The notes under the pieces were generated by a model. That model was given only the letters and a program-made list of their open reading frames with translations, ran no database searches and was not told where the DNA came from. The translations under genes were made by a program, and so were the position numbers. From the NCBI RefSeq assembly GCF_014896945.1, contig NZ_CP054719.1, positions 605,153 to 669,152 of the forward strand: a stretch of 64,000 nt of DNA, in the 5' to 3' direction. Below are positions 47,825 through 58,020 of the stretch, in pieces (position 1 is the first letter of the stretch; every line of letters starts with the position of its first letter). The DNA comes from Candidatus Bodocaedibacter vickermanii. GTDB lineage: Bacteria > Pseudomonadota > Alphaproteobacteria > UBA6184.

Positions 47825-48990
47825 CGATCCACCTCTCCCAATACAATATCCATGGATCCAAGAATGGCAGAAATATCCGATAACATGTGTCCTTTACTGC
47901 ACATATCCATAGCCTGCAAAAATGCAAACCCCGTCGACCGAATTTTACATCGATACGGTTTATTCGTTCCATCAGAAACTAAATACACACCGAACTCTCC
48001 TTTCGGTGCCTCCACCGCGGTATACGTTTCACCCGCCGGAACCCGATACCCTTCTGTATACAATTTAAAATGATGGATCATTGCTTCCATACTTGTTTTC
48101 ACATCTTGGCGTTTAGGCGGCGCAATCTTATGATTATCAACCATCACTGGACCTTTCGGCATTAAGCTTATACACTGTTTGATGATCTTAATACTTTCGT
48201 ACATTTCAGCAACCCGCACTAAATACCGTGCATAACAATCCCCCGTGTTTGCCACTGGAATATCAAACTCAACTTTATCATAGGCATCATAGGGCTGAGA
48301 TTTTCGCAAATCCCACGCAACCCCACTTGCACGCAGCATGGGACCCGTAAAGCCCCACTCAATGGCTTCTTCAGACGATACAATTCCAATATCAACCGTA
48401 CGTTGTTTGAAAATACGATTCTCTCGAACCAATCCGTCCATTTCATCAATCTTAGACGTAAGCTCTTTTATAAACTCTAAAATATCATCCAACAATCCGT
48501 CAGGCATATCTTGATGAACTCCGCCCGGTCGAAAATAGGCGGAATGCAGCCGGGCTCCACTCACGCGTTCACAAAACCCTAAAACGACTTCTCGATATTC
48601 AAAACCCCATAAAAACGGCGTCAACGCACCCACATCCATCGCAAACGTCGTCACATTCAACATGTGATTCATAATGCGGGTTAATTCTGCAAATAACACA
48701 CGAATAAATTGAGCCCGAATCGGCACTTCAATACCCAATAATTTTTCAACCGCCAATGCAAAGGCATGTTCCTGACACATGGGCGACACATAATCTAATC
48801 GATCAAAATACGGCAACGCCTGCAAGTATGTTTTATCTTCAATCAACTTTTCTGTCCCGCGGTGCAACAACCCAATATGGGGATCCACACGTTCAACCAC
48901 CTCACCATTCATTTCCAAAATTAATCGCAACACGCCATGTGCTGCAGGATGTTGAGGACCAAAGTTTAATTGAAAAGTTTCCTTATGCAT
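47821..48990 (-). CDS. nuoD: NADH-quinone oxidoreductase subunit D
   Basis: 389 aa from ATG 48990; the frame is open further upstream but overlaps nuoC. This 49-kDa-type subunit forms the quinone pocket: [33 protein letters not shown], and the C-terminal [20 protein letters not shown]. The N-terminal His/Asp region matches the quinone-binding site. Confidence 0.97.
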   Translation of the reverse strand: MHKETFQLNFGPQHPAAHGVLRLILEMNGEVVERVDPHIGLLHRGTEKLIEDKTYLQALPYFDRLDYVSPMCQEHAFALAVEKLLGIEVPIRAQFIRVLFAELTRIMNHMLNVTTFAMDVGALTPFLWGFEYREVVLGFCERVSGARLHSAYFRPGGVHQDMPDGLLDDILEFIKELTSKIDEMDGLVRENRIFKQRTVDIGIVSSEEAIEWGFTGPMLRASGVAWDLRKSQPYDAYDKVEFDIPVANTGDCYARYLVRVAEMYESIKIIKQCISLMPKGPVMVDNHKIAPPKRQDVKTSMEAMIHHFKLYTEGYRVPAGETYTAVEAPKGEFGVYLVSDGTNKPYRCKIRSTGFAFLQAMDMCSKGHMLSDISAILGSMDIVLGEVDR

Positions 48991-49582
48991 GGTGATCTCC
49001 ATCTTCTGAAGATTCATAGGTTGGGTCGTACCATTTGTTTTGCATAAAATCAAAATGCCGACGCGCTTGCGGTAAGTTTACTGGATCATAGACAACGCAT
49101 CGTTTGTCTTCATCATAATGCACCTCAAATCGACCCTCTGTTGGAAAATCCTTACGCATCGGATACGCCTCAAACGTATAATCCGTTAAAATACGCTCTA
49201 GCTGAGGATGTTGATCAAACACAATGCCAAACATATCAAACACTTCACGTTCATACCAATTGGCAGCTTTGTATATGCGACACAATGACGGCACAGCACC
49301 CATGTCAACCACTGATACTTTTACTCGCACTCGAACGTTACGATGCATGTTTAACACATGATACACAACCTCAAACCGTTTGGGTTTTTGGGGATAATCC
49401 ACAGCCGTAATATCTGTTAACTGCAAAAATTTTACAGAGTGTTTTAACGATCCCATCACGTCTATTAAGCGCTCTAACGGAACAATCAGTGTATATTCAC
49501 TCAATGCATTAATATATTGGATGTCACGAATATCCAGCTTGTCTTCAAAATGATCTTTTAAATCGTTTAAGAAATCCTGCAC
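48983..49582 (-). CDS. nuoC: NADH-quinone oxidoreductase subunit C
   Basis: 199-aa 30-kDa-type subunit of the peripheral arm. It carries the signature [29 protein letters not shown] and [18 protein letters not shown]. It overlaps nuoD by 8 bases, and nuoB ends 8 bases upstream. Confidence 0.97.
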   Translation of the reverse strand: MQDFLNDLKDHFEDKLDIRDIQYINALSEYTLIVPLERLIDVMGSLKHSVKFLQLTDITAVDYPQKPKRFEVVYHVLNMHRNVRVRVKVSVVDMGAVPSLCRIYKAANWYEREVFDMFGIVFDQHPQLERILTDYTFEAYPMRKDFPTEGRFEVHYDEDKRCVVYDPVNLPQARRHFDFMQNKWYDPTYESSEDGDHHA

Positions 49583-49590
49583 ATCAACAC

Positions 49591-50157
49591 CTAAATTTGA
49601 ACACGTTTAGCAGTACGGTTAATCACTCGTTTTTTACCCATGTGCACTTTGCGTTGCAATTGCAACAATGCATACAACAATGCCTCAGCCGTTGGCGGAC
49701 ACCCGGGTACATAAATATCAACAGGAATAATGCGATCACATCCACGCACAACGGAATATGAATAATGATAATACCCACCCCCATTCGCACAGGATCCCAT
49801 TGAAATAACCCATTTCGGATCTGGCATCTGGTCATATACACGACGCAAAGCAGGTGCCATTTTGTTGGTGAGCGTTCCCGCGACAATCAATACATCCGCC
49901 TGCCTGGGGCTTGGTCTAAAAAACATGCCAAACCGTTCAAGGTCATACCTAGCCGCAGCCGTATGCATCATTTCAACCCCGCAACACGCCAACCCAAATG
50001 TTAAGGGCCACATGGATCCCGATTGAGCCCATCGTGCAATCTCATCCAACGTGGATAAAACAAATCCCTTATTTTCAATGTCTTTATAGGAATCAAATAA
50101 AAATTTATCCTGCGGATTTGGAGACTCTAATCCCATTCCAAGGCTCCCTTTTTCCAC
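49591..50157 (-). CDS. nuoB: NADH-quinone oxidoreductase subunit B
   Basis: 188-aa subunit with terminal 4Fe-4S cluster N2, which passes electrons to quinone. Ligands are the adjacent pair in [12 protein letters not shown], Cys in [17 protein letters not shown] and in [14 protein letters not shown]. Start at 50157 overlaps nuoA by 31 bases; the internal MGLES at 50136 would leave a 10-base overlap and is also plausible. Confidence 0.97.
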   Translation of the reverse strand: MEKGSLGMGLESPNPQDKFLFDSYKDIENKGFVLSTLDEIARWAQSGSMWPLTFGLACCGVEMMHTAAARYDLERFGMFFRPSPRQADVLIVAGTLTNKMAPALRRVYDQMPDPKWVISMGSCANGGGYYHYSYSVVRGCDRIIPVDIYVPGCPPTAEALLYALLQLQRKVHMGKKRVINRTAKRVQI

Positions 50158-50486
50158 TCATAAATAAATCCAATTAACAGAATAAATAAGAAACTAAAGA
50201 CGCCAGCAAACGCTGACCATCCCAGCTCTAAAAAGGTGACAGCCCATGGAAATAAAAGTGCGATTTCTAAATCAAACAGCACAAATAAAATGGCAACTAA
50301 GTAATAGCGAATGTCAAAGCGAATGCGTCCCGTATTAAACGCATCAAACCCACATTCATAAGGAGCAATTTTATCGTCGTAAACAGTTCGATTGCCTCGA
50401 ATAAAGGCTAATGCAACAAACACCGTTGCAATAAACAATCCTGCACCAACAAACACCAAAATTGGTAAATATTCTTCTAAATTCAT
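50127..50486 (-). CDS. nuoA: NADH-quinone oxidoreductase subunit A
   Basis: 119 aa from ATG 50486 ([14 protein letters not shown]); the frame is open further upstream but this start matches the family. Three membrane helices and the loop [15 protein letters not shown]...[19 protein letters not shown] are diagnostic. First gene of the nuoA-N operon. Confidence 0.96.
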   Translation of the reverse strand: MNLEEYLPILVFVGAGLFIATVFVALAFIRGNRTVYDDKIAPYECGFDAFNTGRIRFDIRYYLVAILFVLFDLEIALLFPWAVTFLELGWSAFAGVFSFLFILLIGFIYEWKKGALEWD

Positions 50487-50569
50487 TATACATTCATTAT
50501 ACATATGTTTAAGCTTACAGGACAAAGTATTAACAAATGGTAACCAAACCACATCAAAAAATATGCCCT

Positions 50570-50662
50570 TGGCAGCCTGGCAACGTGCCGTTGCATCCGT
50601 TAAGTTAGATCCGAGCAGCGTGACGCTGCACTCTATAGTTAGATCAGATTCGCTCTGAGGCG
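50570..50662. repeat. Variable-stem hairpin repeats
   Basis: GCAACG-TGC-CGTTGC-type and GCAGCG-TGA-CGCTGC hairpins with GTTAGATCCGA and TTAGATCAGATTCGCTCTGA arms, joined to R245 copy 3. The space 50487-50569 shows nothing I can name; the nuoA promoter should lie here. Confidence 0.75.
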
Positions 50663-50911
50663 AATTATTAGAAAAAGCACCACCGTTAATCTGAAATTAA
50701 TAAAGGTTAAAATTCAGTTAACACGATTTTTTTACCACCCCCCGCCCTAGTCACCCTCAGTGACCTTCGGGTGGGGGGACAAAACCCACTCCCTAAATCG
50801 CAAAAAAATAGACGAAGCAATCCGTCTTTTCTTCACGAAACGGTGGGCTGAAATAAACTATGTAAGTGCACTAAAGATATACTATCGTACAAACGTTAAC
50901 AAAGAATTGAC
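50663..50911. repeat. R245 structured repeat, copy 3
   Basis: Shares the longer left end ATTATTAGAAAAAGC with copy 1. The central G-run/C-run hairpin is intact. The right part has lost the GAGACTAA stretch and the second ATG motif is altered (CTATGTAAGTGCACTAAA). Confidence 0.85.
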
Positions 50912-50924
50912 AAAACAAACTTTT

Positions 50925-51150
50925 TTAGCAACGTGACGCTGCACCCTATAATCAGATCAGATTCGCACAGACACGGATTTCAATTTTTACAAACTGTATT
51001 ACCTAATGGATCCAACGGCACGTTGGCAGCGTGACGCTGGATTCAATGGGGGTACTCGAATAAATTTCTGAACTATCATAATGTTATTTATACAATCCGT
51101 GTCAGATCACATCGGATCTATCCTATCGGGTGCAGCAGCATGCTGCCCTA
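50925..51150. repeat. Variable-stem hairpin repeats
   Basis: Contains GCAACG-TGA-CGCTGC (mismatched), ATTCGCACAGACACGGATT, CCAACG-GCA-CGTTGG, GCAGCG-TGA-CGCTGG, ATCCGTGTC and GCAGCA-GCA-TGCTGC. Three different stems occur within 130 bases. Confidence 0.8.
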
Positions 51151-51197
51151 TTGCAGATATCGCATACATTTGTTAATATCCCCGCAGAAAAGGATAC

Positions 51198-52205
51198 ATG
51201 ATGATTCATACAGATGTCGTAATTATTGGGGCGGGTCCCGCAGGTTTATTTAGTATTTTCCAATGTGGAATGATGGGATTAAAAACCCACGTAGTTGACG
51301 CTTTAGATTTTATTGGCGGACAATGCACGGCACTGTATCCTGAAAAACCTATTTATGATATCCCTGCTTACCCGGCTGTTTCTGCGGAAGGTTTAATTGA
51401 ACAACTTAGGTTACAAGCTGAACCCTTTAACCCAGTATATCACCTGAGCCAAAGCGTCGTATCCATCGAACCGATTGACACCCAATGGCAGGTCACGACT
51501 AACAAAGGAACCGTGATTCAAGCTAAGGGAATTATTATCGCAGCGGGCGCGGGAGCTTTTGGCCCCAATCGTCCGCCATTAGACGACATACAATCCTTTG
51601 AAGGAACCTCTGTTTTTTATGCGGTGCATCAACGTCAACGCTTTGCGGGCAAACACATTGTAATTGCTGGCGGGGGTGATTCTGCCGTGGACTGGGCGAT
51701 TTCATTGTCTGAAATTGCAGCCTCTATTTCAATGGTGCATCGTCGTGCCAACTTTCGTGCAGCGCCTGAAAGCGTCTCTCGAATGAATGCATTGGTTGAT
51801 GAGGGCAAAATTACATTAGTAACTCCTTATCAACTTTCAGGATTAAAAGGTGACAATGGTCAACTAACAGACGTCATTGTGGAAACTTTGGACGGTCAAT
51901 TAAAAACATTAACGGCTGATGTACTTCTGCCCTTCTTTGGCTTGCAAATGGATTTAGGTCCTTTAGCTGATTGGGGATTAAACATTGATAATAAACATAT
52001 CACAGTTGCACCACATACGATGGAAACTAACTTATCCGGTATTTTTGCGGTGGGTGATATCTCCACCTATCCTGGAAAATTAAAGCTTATTTTGTGTGGA
52101 TTTTCAGAAGTTGCTATGGCTGCACACACGTTACGTTCCAGACTATTTCCAGAAACTGTTTTTCATTTTGAATATTCAACCACAAAAGGAATCCCCCCTC
52201 TATAA
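51198..52205 (+). CDS. Ferredoxin/flavodoxin-NADP+ reductase, thioredoxin-reductase-like
   Basis: 335-aa FAD- and NAD(P)-binding enzyme of the TrxR-like FNR family. The FAD motif is VVIIGAGPAGLFSIFQCG near residue 7, followed by DFIGGQCTALYPEKPIYDIPAYP, which is typical of this group and lacks the CxxC redox pair of thioredoxin reductase. The NADPH motif is IVIAGGGDSAVDWAISL near 156, and FAVGDISTYPGKLKLILCGF is at the FAD end. It likely reduces ferredoxin or flavodoxin. A GAAAAGGA site precedes the ATG; ATG 51201 is an alternative. Confidence 0.93.
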   Translation: MMIHTDVVIIGAGPAGLFSIFQCGMMGLKTHVVDALDFIGGQCTALYPEKPIYDIPAYPAVSAEGLIEQLRLQAEPFNPVYHLSQSVVSIEPIDTQWQVTTNKGTVIQAKGIIIAAGAGAFGPNRPPLDDIQSFEGTSVFYAVHQRQRFAGKHIVIAGGGDSAVDWAISLSEIAASISMVHRRANFRAAPESVSRMNALVDEGKITLVTPYQLSGLKGDNGQLTDVIVETLDGQLKTLTADVLLPFFGLQMDLGPLADWGLNIDNKHITVAPHTMETNLSGIFAVGDISTYPGKLKLILCGFSEVAMAAHTLRSRLFPETVFHFEYSTTKGIPPL

Positions 52206-52304
52206 CCTCACTACTGCTTTGCATAAAACGCAAAACCATCTCCTTTTTTTGTGGGTTGTATAAAAAGCGCCTCATACGTATTTTACGTACAAGGAGGACT
52301 ACGC

Positions 52305-52598
52305 ATGAAAAAAATTTTAGCTGCAATTGTTGAATACAAACTCAACAAAAATGATCTTAATACATTGGTTCAAAAGATTATTACGGGGTTAAACGATACC
52401 GATAATCAGTATCCAAATACATTTAAGAACAAGATGTATGAACTAACAAGGGAAATCAAAGACATTTGTCTTCAAGATACCCCCTCTTCACAGGACGAAG
52501 ACTGTGTAATGGATTTATTAAAAGAAATGGAAAGTTTAATCGTTGATTACCTAAGCCAACCAACAAACAATCAAACTAATGATTGCATTTTACATTAA
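52305..52598 (+). CDS. Hypothetical small protein
   Basis: 97 aa from ATG 52305, supported by a perfect AAGGAGG seven bases upstream; an earlier in-frame start at 52251 lacks this. Charged helical protein (KKILAAIVEYKLNKNDLNTLVQKI, MDLLKEMESLIVDYL). I do not recognise the family. It lies just before rnpB. Confidence 0.65.
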   Translation: MKKILAAIVEYKLNKNDLNTLVQKIITGLNDTDNQYPNTFKNKMYELTREIKDICLQDTPSSQDEDCVMDLLKEMESLIVDYLSQPTNNQTNDCILH

Positions 52599-52617
52599 AA
52601 CTAAGTATTCATAGCGC

Positions 52618-52967
52618 AGGGGGATAGAAGGTCGCTGTTGATTAACGTCAATAGAGGAAAGTCCGGACTCCACGGAAATAAGGTGCCGGATAACGTCCGG
52701 CGGGACAGCTTCGGCTGTTTTAGGGAAAGTGCAACAGAAAATATACCGCCACTATGTGGTAAGGGTGAAATGGCGAGGTAAAAGCTCACCGCTTTTTCAG
52801 CAATGAAAAAGGCAGTGCAAACCCCACCTGGAGCAAAGCTAAATAGGAACACGCGTCATTGACAGGTGAATTTCCGCACCGTGTTCGGGTAAGCTGCTTC
52901 AGCCAACAGGCAACTGTTGGCGCAGATGAATGGCCTTCCACGACAGAATCCGGCTTATAGTCCCCCT
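52618..52967 (+). ncRNA. rnpB: RNase P RNA, bacterial type A
   Basis: Catalytic RNA that matures tRNA 5' ends. Conserved pieces in order: GAGGAAAGTCCGGACTCCACGG near the start, GGGAAAGTGCAACAGAAA, GGTAAGGGTGAAATGGCGAGGTAA, CAAACCCCACCTGGAGCAA with AAATAGG, and the 3' end ACAGAATCCGGCTTATAG. Helix P1 forms from AGGGGGA at 52618 and TCCCCCT at 52961-52967. The flanks have no clear U-tract. The 3' neighbour is an IS200-like element inserted 40 bases away. Confidence 0.96.
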
Positions 52968-53007
52968 TTACAGATCGCGATCGAACACCACATATAGCAA
53001 AACACGA

Positions 53008-53658
53008 CTCAACCACTACCAGCTGAAGCTGGTAGGTTGTAATTACAGACTGGAAGTCTCTGACTACTCTAAAGAGATATTAGAAAGGTTATTTGACTGG
53101 AAAGAGTCCGTATGATTGTTGATGTAGGCATTAATGATGTCATCAGTAACATTGCCGCTCGTTGAACTAAAGAACCCTCGCCCCCAGAAGTGTCTTCCCC
53201 AATATTCTTTCTTGATATTAGGAAACTCCTGCTGAATCTTTCTTGACAATCGTCCCTTTGCTATTTTTACAAATTCACTGACCGATACGTGGGGAGATAT
53301 TTCTACAAAAATATGCACATGATCTGCTGACAACACGCCATTGCAAACCTTAACACCCAGTTCATCAGCAACCTGTGCGATCACCTCACGCACTCGTAAT
53401 CTTAATTCACCACTTAGAACTCGTTTACGATACTTGGTGATCCATACTAAGTGATATCTATGGTAAAATACGGTGTGGCTGGTTTTGCTATAATCTGTCA
53501 TATGATACCCGTCGCGTTTCTCAAGCGCTAGCGCTTGAAGACTAAGCTAGGGTATCATATTTACTCCTTTTTTTCAATACCTCGCCTCTTTTCCTTTACC
53601 AAGGACTGAAGTCTTTTTCGCCTGGAAGGCGAAGGTTTTAACCATAAAGGGGACTATA
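53008..53658 (-). mobile_element. IS200/IS605-type element, copy 1
   Basis: 651-bp element that is almost identical to 57370-58020. It starts CTCAACCACTACCAGC with a subterminal hairpin CTACCAGC-TGA-AGCTGGTAG and ends GGGGACTATA. It contains the palindrome TCAAGCGCTAGCGCTTGA and a CGCCT/AGGCG hairpin near the right end. No inverted repeats and no target duplication, as expected for the family. Edges were set using the interrupted gene at copy 2. Confidence 0.93.
53064..53501 (-). CDS. tnpA: IS200-type Y1 transposase TnpA
   Basis: 145-aa HUH single-strand transposase. The metal-binding pair is SADHVHIFVE near residue 60 and the catalytic Tyr lies in DDIINAYINNH near 129. YHLVWITKYRKRVL near the start and YWGRHFWGRGFF are family blocks. 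It moves the element by single-strand excision and insertion guided by the end hairpins. It differs from copy 2 at two residues (ISPHV/IPPHV and RLSRK/RSSRK). No tnpB is present. Confidence 0.96.
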   Translation of the reverse strand: MTDYSKTSHTVFYHRYHLVWITKYRKRVLSGELRLRVREVIAQVADELGVKVCNGVLSADHVHIFVEISPHVSVSEFVKIAKGRLSRKIQQEFPNIKKEYWGRHFWGRGFFSSTSGNVTDDIINAYINNHTDSFQSNNLSNISLE

Positions 53659-53814
53659 AAATGGATATATTTTAGCAAATCGGATCATTAATTAATCCTA
53701 TGATTTCAAGGCTACCTACTTAAGGCACACATAACCACTTTATGTGAATCATGCTATATAGCCAATCACGGATAAAATGAAACTGCGAACGTTGGGATCA
53801 TCCCTGCGATTGCT

Positions 53815-54002
53815 GCATAAAATCCATGTCTGTTCGAATGGGATCTAACTTATTAGATGCAACGGCACGTTGCCAGCCTGAGGCTACACCCATTAGGTTA
53901 AATCCAAACAGCGTGACACTGGACTCATTAGATTAGATCCGATTCGTTCTGACACGGATTATAAAGCTCCAAATCTAGCCTAATGGATGCAACGTCACGT
54001 TG
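53815..54002. repeat. Variable-stem hairpin repeats
   Basis: Includes GCAACG-GCA-CGTTGC, CAGCCTGAGGCT, ATTAGATCCGATTCGTTCTGACAC and GCAACG-TCA-CGTTGC, the last joined directly to R245 copy 4. From 53659 to 53814 nothing is recognised. Confidence 0.75.
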
Positions 54003-54222
54003 CGAATTAACAAAGGTTAAGATTCGATTAACGCGATTTTTTTACCACCCCCCGCCCCAGTCACCCTCAGTGACCTTCGGGTGGGGGGACAAAACCCACT
54101 CCCTAAATCGAGACTAAACAGACGAAGCAATCCGTCTTTTCTTCACGAAACGGTGGGATAAAATAACAATGTATGAGCGCTCTAAACTTACTATACCTCG
54201 CAAAGGTTAACAAAAGATTGAC
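54003..54222. repeat. R245 structured repeat, copy 4
   Basis: It starts directly at the end of a GCAACG-TCA-CGTTGC hairpin (as does copy 5), with the shorter left end GAATTAACAAAGG. The central hairpin, ATAGACGAAG-like block and AAAGATTGAC end are present. Confidence 0.85.
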
Positions 54223-54370
54223 GAGGTGGATATTTTTTATCTTTAAGAACATTTTCCGTAAAGTATAAAAATACTCTCTCCGCGCTGTGTCAGAATTAAA
54301 GGTGTTTTGCTATAGATGTGAAACGCATTATGATTTGATGTTGATCTTTGAACTTTGGGCGTAGTTGCTG

Positions 54371-54388
54371 CCCCACTTAACAGTGGGG
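54371..54388. other. GC-rich hairpin downstream of gspF
   Basis: CCCCACT-TAAC-AGTGGGG is a perfect 7-bp stem about 100 bases after the gspF stop. No U-tract follows on either strand, so a terminator role is uncertain. The rest of 54223-54487 shows nothing clear. Confidence 0.5.
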
Positions 54389-54487
54389 CCCACCTAAACA
54401 TAATAACCAAGGTAATCCAAAAAACTAAGTTTTTACGACTATTAAATAAATTAAGATTTCAAACTCAATCCATCTCGATTTACTTTA

Positions 54488-55675
54488 TTATCCGTGATTA
54501 GCCATCCCGATTTGTTCATACATGGGATAAAACAAACCACCCACGACAACGATTAATATTAACCCCATGAATACCAGCATCAAGGGTTCAATCAATTTGA
54601 TATACCCAGCTATTTTCTGCTTTGTATCTCGTTCATAATATGCAGAAATTACTTTTAAGTTATCCCCCAACATATTGGTTTGCTCTCCGACTTCAACCAA
54701 TTGGATAAAAAACTTTGAAAACAACCAGCCATAGTGTTTTAACATGGTGGTCAATGAAACTCCTTGTTCAACCTTACTAACTATTTTTTTTAATACAGGG
54801 GCTATCCAATCTGTTGCATAAGCTTCTTGGATATTTTTCAAACTATTCACTAATGAATGTCCATGCTTTAATTGCAAATACAAAACTTTGGAAATAGATG
54901 CATAATAGTATCCAAAAATCAGCGATCGAATTCCGGGTATGTACACACCTACAGATCGTAAATTTGGAAACCGTCGATATACTGTTTTGAATCCTATGCC
55001 AACAACAAAGGGTAAACTGATCCATATCACAGGCCAGTGTACAACAAACTGACTCAATCCAATTAATACAGACGTGATTGTCGGAATCGTATAGTTTGTA
55101 TTTTGCAGATACGAACTTAATTGGGGTGCAAAAAAATACAAGATACAAAAAATCGAAATCCAGATGGCACCAAACACAATACTGGGATAACGCAATGATT
55201 GTTGGACATTCCCCTTAAAGTCCACTTGCCATGCTGCATATTCTTCCAAATCAGATAACACTTCTAAATAATCTCCTGTTTGCTCCGCTGATTCCAACAA
55301 ACTAATCGTCAACACATCCGTCTTGTCGATATAAGATTTCATAATTAAGCTAAACTGTTGACCTTGTTGTAAGCATTGATAAACAGCATGCAGAACACCT
55401 TGCAACTTTTCATCCACACTGCTTTGCACCATATGTTTTATTGCATCAACCAATGTAAATCCTGACATCATATAATACCGCAACGACATCCATAATGCCT
55501 GTTGATGGGTATATGACAGGGTTTTATATTTCTTACGCTGAATATAGCGGTAACTAATCAATCGTAATCCTTGATCTAAAAGCTTAGATTCCAACTGATT
55601 AAAATGATCTTCAGGCACGGAACCTGTCATGATTTTATTAGAGGCATTGATGGCTTTATATTCTATAATGGTCAC
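54488..55675 (-). CDS. gspF: Type II secretion / type IV pilus inner-membrane platform protein (GspF/PilC)
   Basis: 395-aa inner-membrane platform protein. Two T2SSF domains of ~120 residues each alternate with three membrane segments; ALWMSLRYYMMSGFTLVDAI begins the first and YYYASISKVLYLQLKHGHSLVNSL the second, and it ends LMLVFMGLILIVVVGGLFYPMYEQIG. The start is GTG 55675, overlapping the gspE stop as GTGA; the frame opening at 55690 (TTG) is less likely. It works with the ATPase encoded upstream. No secretin or pseudopilin genes are in view. Confidence 0.9.
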   Translation of the reverse strand: MTIIEYKAINASNKIMTGSVPEDHFNQLESKLLDQGLRLISYRYIQRKKYKTLSYTHQQALWMSLRYYMMSGFTLVDAIKHMVQSSVDEKLQGVLHAVYQCLQQGQQFSLIMKSYIDKTDVLTISLLESAEQTGDYLEVLSDLEEYAAWQVDFKGNVQQSLRYPSIVFGAIWISIFCILYFFAPQLSSYLQNTNYTIPTITSVLIGLSQFVVHWPVIWISLPFVVGIGFKTVYRRFPNLRSVGVYIPGIRSLIFGYYYASISKVLYLQLKHGHSLVNSLKNIQEAYATDWIAPVLKKIVSKVEQGVSLTTMLKHYGWLFSKFFIQLVEVGEQTNMLGDNLKVISAYYERDTKQKIAGYIKLIEPLMLVFMGLILIVVVGGLFYPMYEQIGMANHG

Positions 55676-57255
55676 TTTACATCCCCGCAATACTTACTAA
55701 CTTCGACCGCTGTAGTGATGGCATTGCCAATCGCTGCATCTCCCGATTCTTTTAAAGATATGTAATGAGACATCAAAATGTCCGATGGAATTTCAATGGT
55801 ATGAGATGCCTGCATATAGCTTCGTAGCGCTGGTGTCACAAGCAACATTTCACCTATAGCAGCTCGACCATATAACCCTGTCGAATCGCAATGGTCACAG
55901 CCTGTTGGAAAACACTCACATCGTTTGCGAACTAATCGTTGAGATACAATCCCTACCACCGTGTGTTTAATACTTTCAAACGAAACACCCAAATCCATTA
56001 ACCTAGGAAATACTCCCCACACATCATTTGTATGGAGCGTACTAAATACTAAATGTCCTGTTTGACTGGCACGAAATGCCATTTTGGCCGTATCTTCATC
56101 GCGAATTTCTCCAATTAAAATAACGTCAGGATCTTGACGTAAAATTGCACGAATTCCATCTTGAAAACTTAAAACATCTTTTTGAACCGATGTCTGACGA
56201 ATCCCCTGAAGTTCATATTCTACGGGATCTTCCAGGGTCATAATATTTGTATCCCCTCGATTGATCTGGTTCAAAATACTGTACAACGTCGTTGTTTTAC
56301 CTGAACCCGTAGGTCCCGTGAACAGCACCAATCCATGGGGCATTGAATACATTTTCTGCAACAGATGTGCTGAACGTTCGCAAAACCCCAATGATTCCAA
56401 CGGCACAACCATTTTGTGTTTGTCCAGCAATCGTAACACCATCGATTCACCTTGGGTTGTTGGATGAGACGCCGCGCGAATATCAACCTCATGACCATTC
56501 AAGATTTGACTGAACCTGCCACTTTGAGGTCGTCTACTTTCAGCGGTATTCATCTCGCCCAATACTTTGATTCGAGATGCTAAATATCCCCAATGTCGAT
56601 CAGAAAATTGACGATATGTTTTTAAGACCCCATCAATTCGAAACCGCACTCGTAAAGTATCAACCCCAGGTTCAAAATGAATGTCGGATGCTCGCTTGCT
56701 GTACGCATCGTTTAAAATAATGTGTAACACTGCATCAGTTGAAATCTCATCAACAGCACTTTTTCCATGCGTCCAATTATCCATGGCATCCAGGTGCTTA
56801 AAAATAGCTTCCGGATCTTTAGGGATCAATCCAACCCCTTGATCTAAAAATGATTGCGGAACACAATACACATTCTGTTGACTGCATTCGGGAAAATACT
56901 CTCGCAACAAATTGCGCAACTCTAAAGAATCACTCCCTGCAAAAACAACGGTTAATGCAGATTCTGTTTTATGAATTGGCAAACACAGAAAGTATCTTAA
57001 GCGTTCTATGGGAACAACGCTCGCTACAGAAACATCAATGTCCTTTAACGCCCACCTTTGAAATAAGTAATGATGGCGATCTGCAATACACTCAGAAATT
57101 TCCCACGCATTAATCCCATATACTTTTTGAAGATGAGAGCTCAGGTCCACGCCCCGCTGGATTTCAGATTGCAATACGACAGCTTGATCAGAGGATAAAA
57201 TACCCTTTTGAACTAAATCATGTAATAACAACTGATGATCGTTTTTATATATCAT
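55672..57255 (-). CDS. gspE: Type II secretion / type IV pilus assembly ATPase (GspE/PilB)
   Basis: 527-aa hexameric ATPase. The N-terminal MshEN-like domain (1-150) precedes the ATPase: Walker A FTGPTGSGKTTTLYSIL near residue 314, the Asp box MTLEDPVEYELQGIRQ, Walker B DPDVILIGEIRDEDT and the His box TGHLVFSTLHTNDV. The zinc region is short (KRCECFPTGCDHCDSTGLYGR) and keeps a four-Cys pattern. It powers pseudopilus or pilus assembly with gspF. Whether the system is T2SS or T4P cannot be told from two genes. Confidence 0.94.
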   Translation of the reverse strand: MIYKNDHQLLLHDLVQKGILSSDQAVVLQSEIQRGVDLSSHLQKVYGINAWEISECIADRHHYLFQRWALKDIDVSVASVVPIERLRYFLCLPIHKTESALTVVFAGSDSLELRNLLREYFPECSQQNVYCVPQSFLDQGVGLIPKDPEAIFKHLDAMDNWTHGKSAVDEISTDAVLHIILNDAYSKRASDIHFEPGVDTLRVRFRIDGVLKTYRQFSDRHWGYLASRIKVLGEMNTAESRRPQSGRFSQILNGHEVDIRAASHPTTQGESMVLRLLDKHKMVVPLESLGFCERSAHLLQKMYSMPHGLVLFTGPTGSGKTTTLYSILNQINRGDTNIMTLEDPVEYELQGIRQTSVQKDVLSFQDGIRAILRQDPDVILIGEIRDEDTAKMAFRASQTGHLVFSTLHTNDVWGVFPRLMDLGVSFESIKHTVVGIVSQRLVRKRCECFPTGCDHCDSTGLYGRAAIGEMLLVTPALRSYMQASHTIEIPSDILMSHYISLKESGDAAIGNAITTAVEVSKYCGDVK

Positions 57256-57369
57256 GCTGTTATGATACGTTAGAATTATTGTCGCTTAGTTAATAACAAG
57301 ATACTAACTTTTTAAAAATCTCATCTATTGAAAGGAAACACATGTCAGATTATATATTAACCGCCGAAA

Positions 57370-58020
57370 CTCAACCACTACCAGCTGAAGCTGGTAGGTT
57401 GTAATTACAGACTGGAAGTCTCTGACTACTCTAAAGAGATATTAGAAAGGTTATTTGACTGGAAAGAGTCCGTATGATTGTTGATGTAGGCATTAATGAT
57501 GTCATCAGTAACATTGCCGCTCGTTGAACTAAAGAACCCTCGCCCCCAGAAGTGTCTTCCCCAATATTCTTTCTTGATATTAGGAAACTCCTGCTGAATC
57601 TTTCTTGACGATCGTCCCTTTGCTATTTTTACAAATTCACTGACCGATACGTGGGGAGGTATTTCTACAAAAATATGCACATGATCTGCTGACAACACGC
57701 CATTGCAAACCTTAACACCCAGTTCATCAGCAACCTGTGCGATCACCTCACGCACTCGTAATCTTAATTCACCACTTAGAACTCGTTTACGATACTTGGT
57801 GATCCATACTAAGTGATATCTATGGTAAAATACGGTGTGGCTGGTTTTGCTATAATCTGTCATATGATACCCGTCGCGTTTCTCAAGCGCTAGCGCTTGA
57901 AGACTAAGCTAGGGTATCATATTTACTCCTTTTTTTCAATACCTCGCCTCTTTTCCTTTACCAAGGACTGAAGTCTTTTTCGCCTGGAAGGCGAAGGTTT
58001 TAACCATAAAGGGGACTATA
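57370..58020 (-). mobile_element. IS200/IS605-type element, copy 2
   Basis: Same length and ends as copy 1, with a handful of base differences. It is inserted in a small gene. The near identity of the two copies points to recent movement. Confidence 0.95.
57426..57863 (-). CDS. tnpA: IS200-type Y1 transposase TnpA
   Basis: 145-aa intact HUH transposase. HVH metal site and Tyr as in copy 1. Two residue differences from copy 1 (IPPHV, RSSRK); neither touches a catalytic position, so both copies could be active. Confidence 0.96.
   Translation of the reverse strand: MTDYSKTSHTVFYHRYHLVWITKYRKRVLSGELRLRVREVIAQVADELGVKVCNGVLSADHVHIFVEIPPHVSVSEFVKIAKGRSSRKIQQEFPNIKKEYWGRHFWGRGFFSSTSGNVTDDIINAYINNHTDSFQSNNLSNISLE

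Noticed and set aside
52601-53016. Minus-strand ORFs in the rnpB region
   Set aside because: They are antisense to RNase P RNA, whose conserved motifs are clear on the plus strand.
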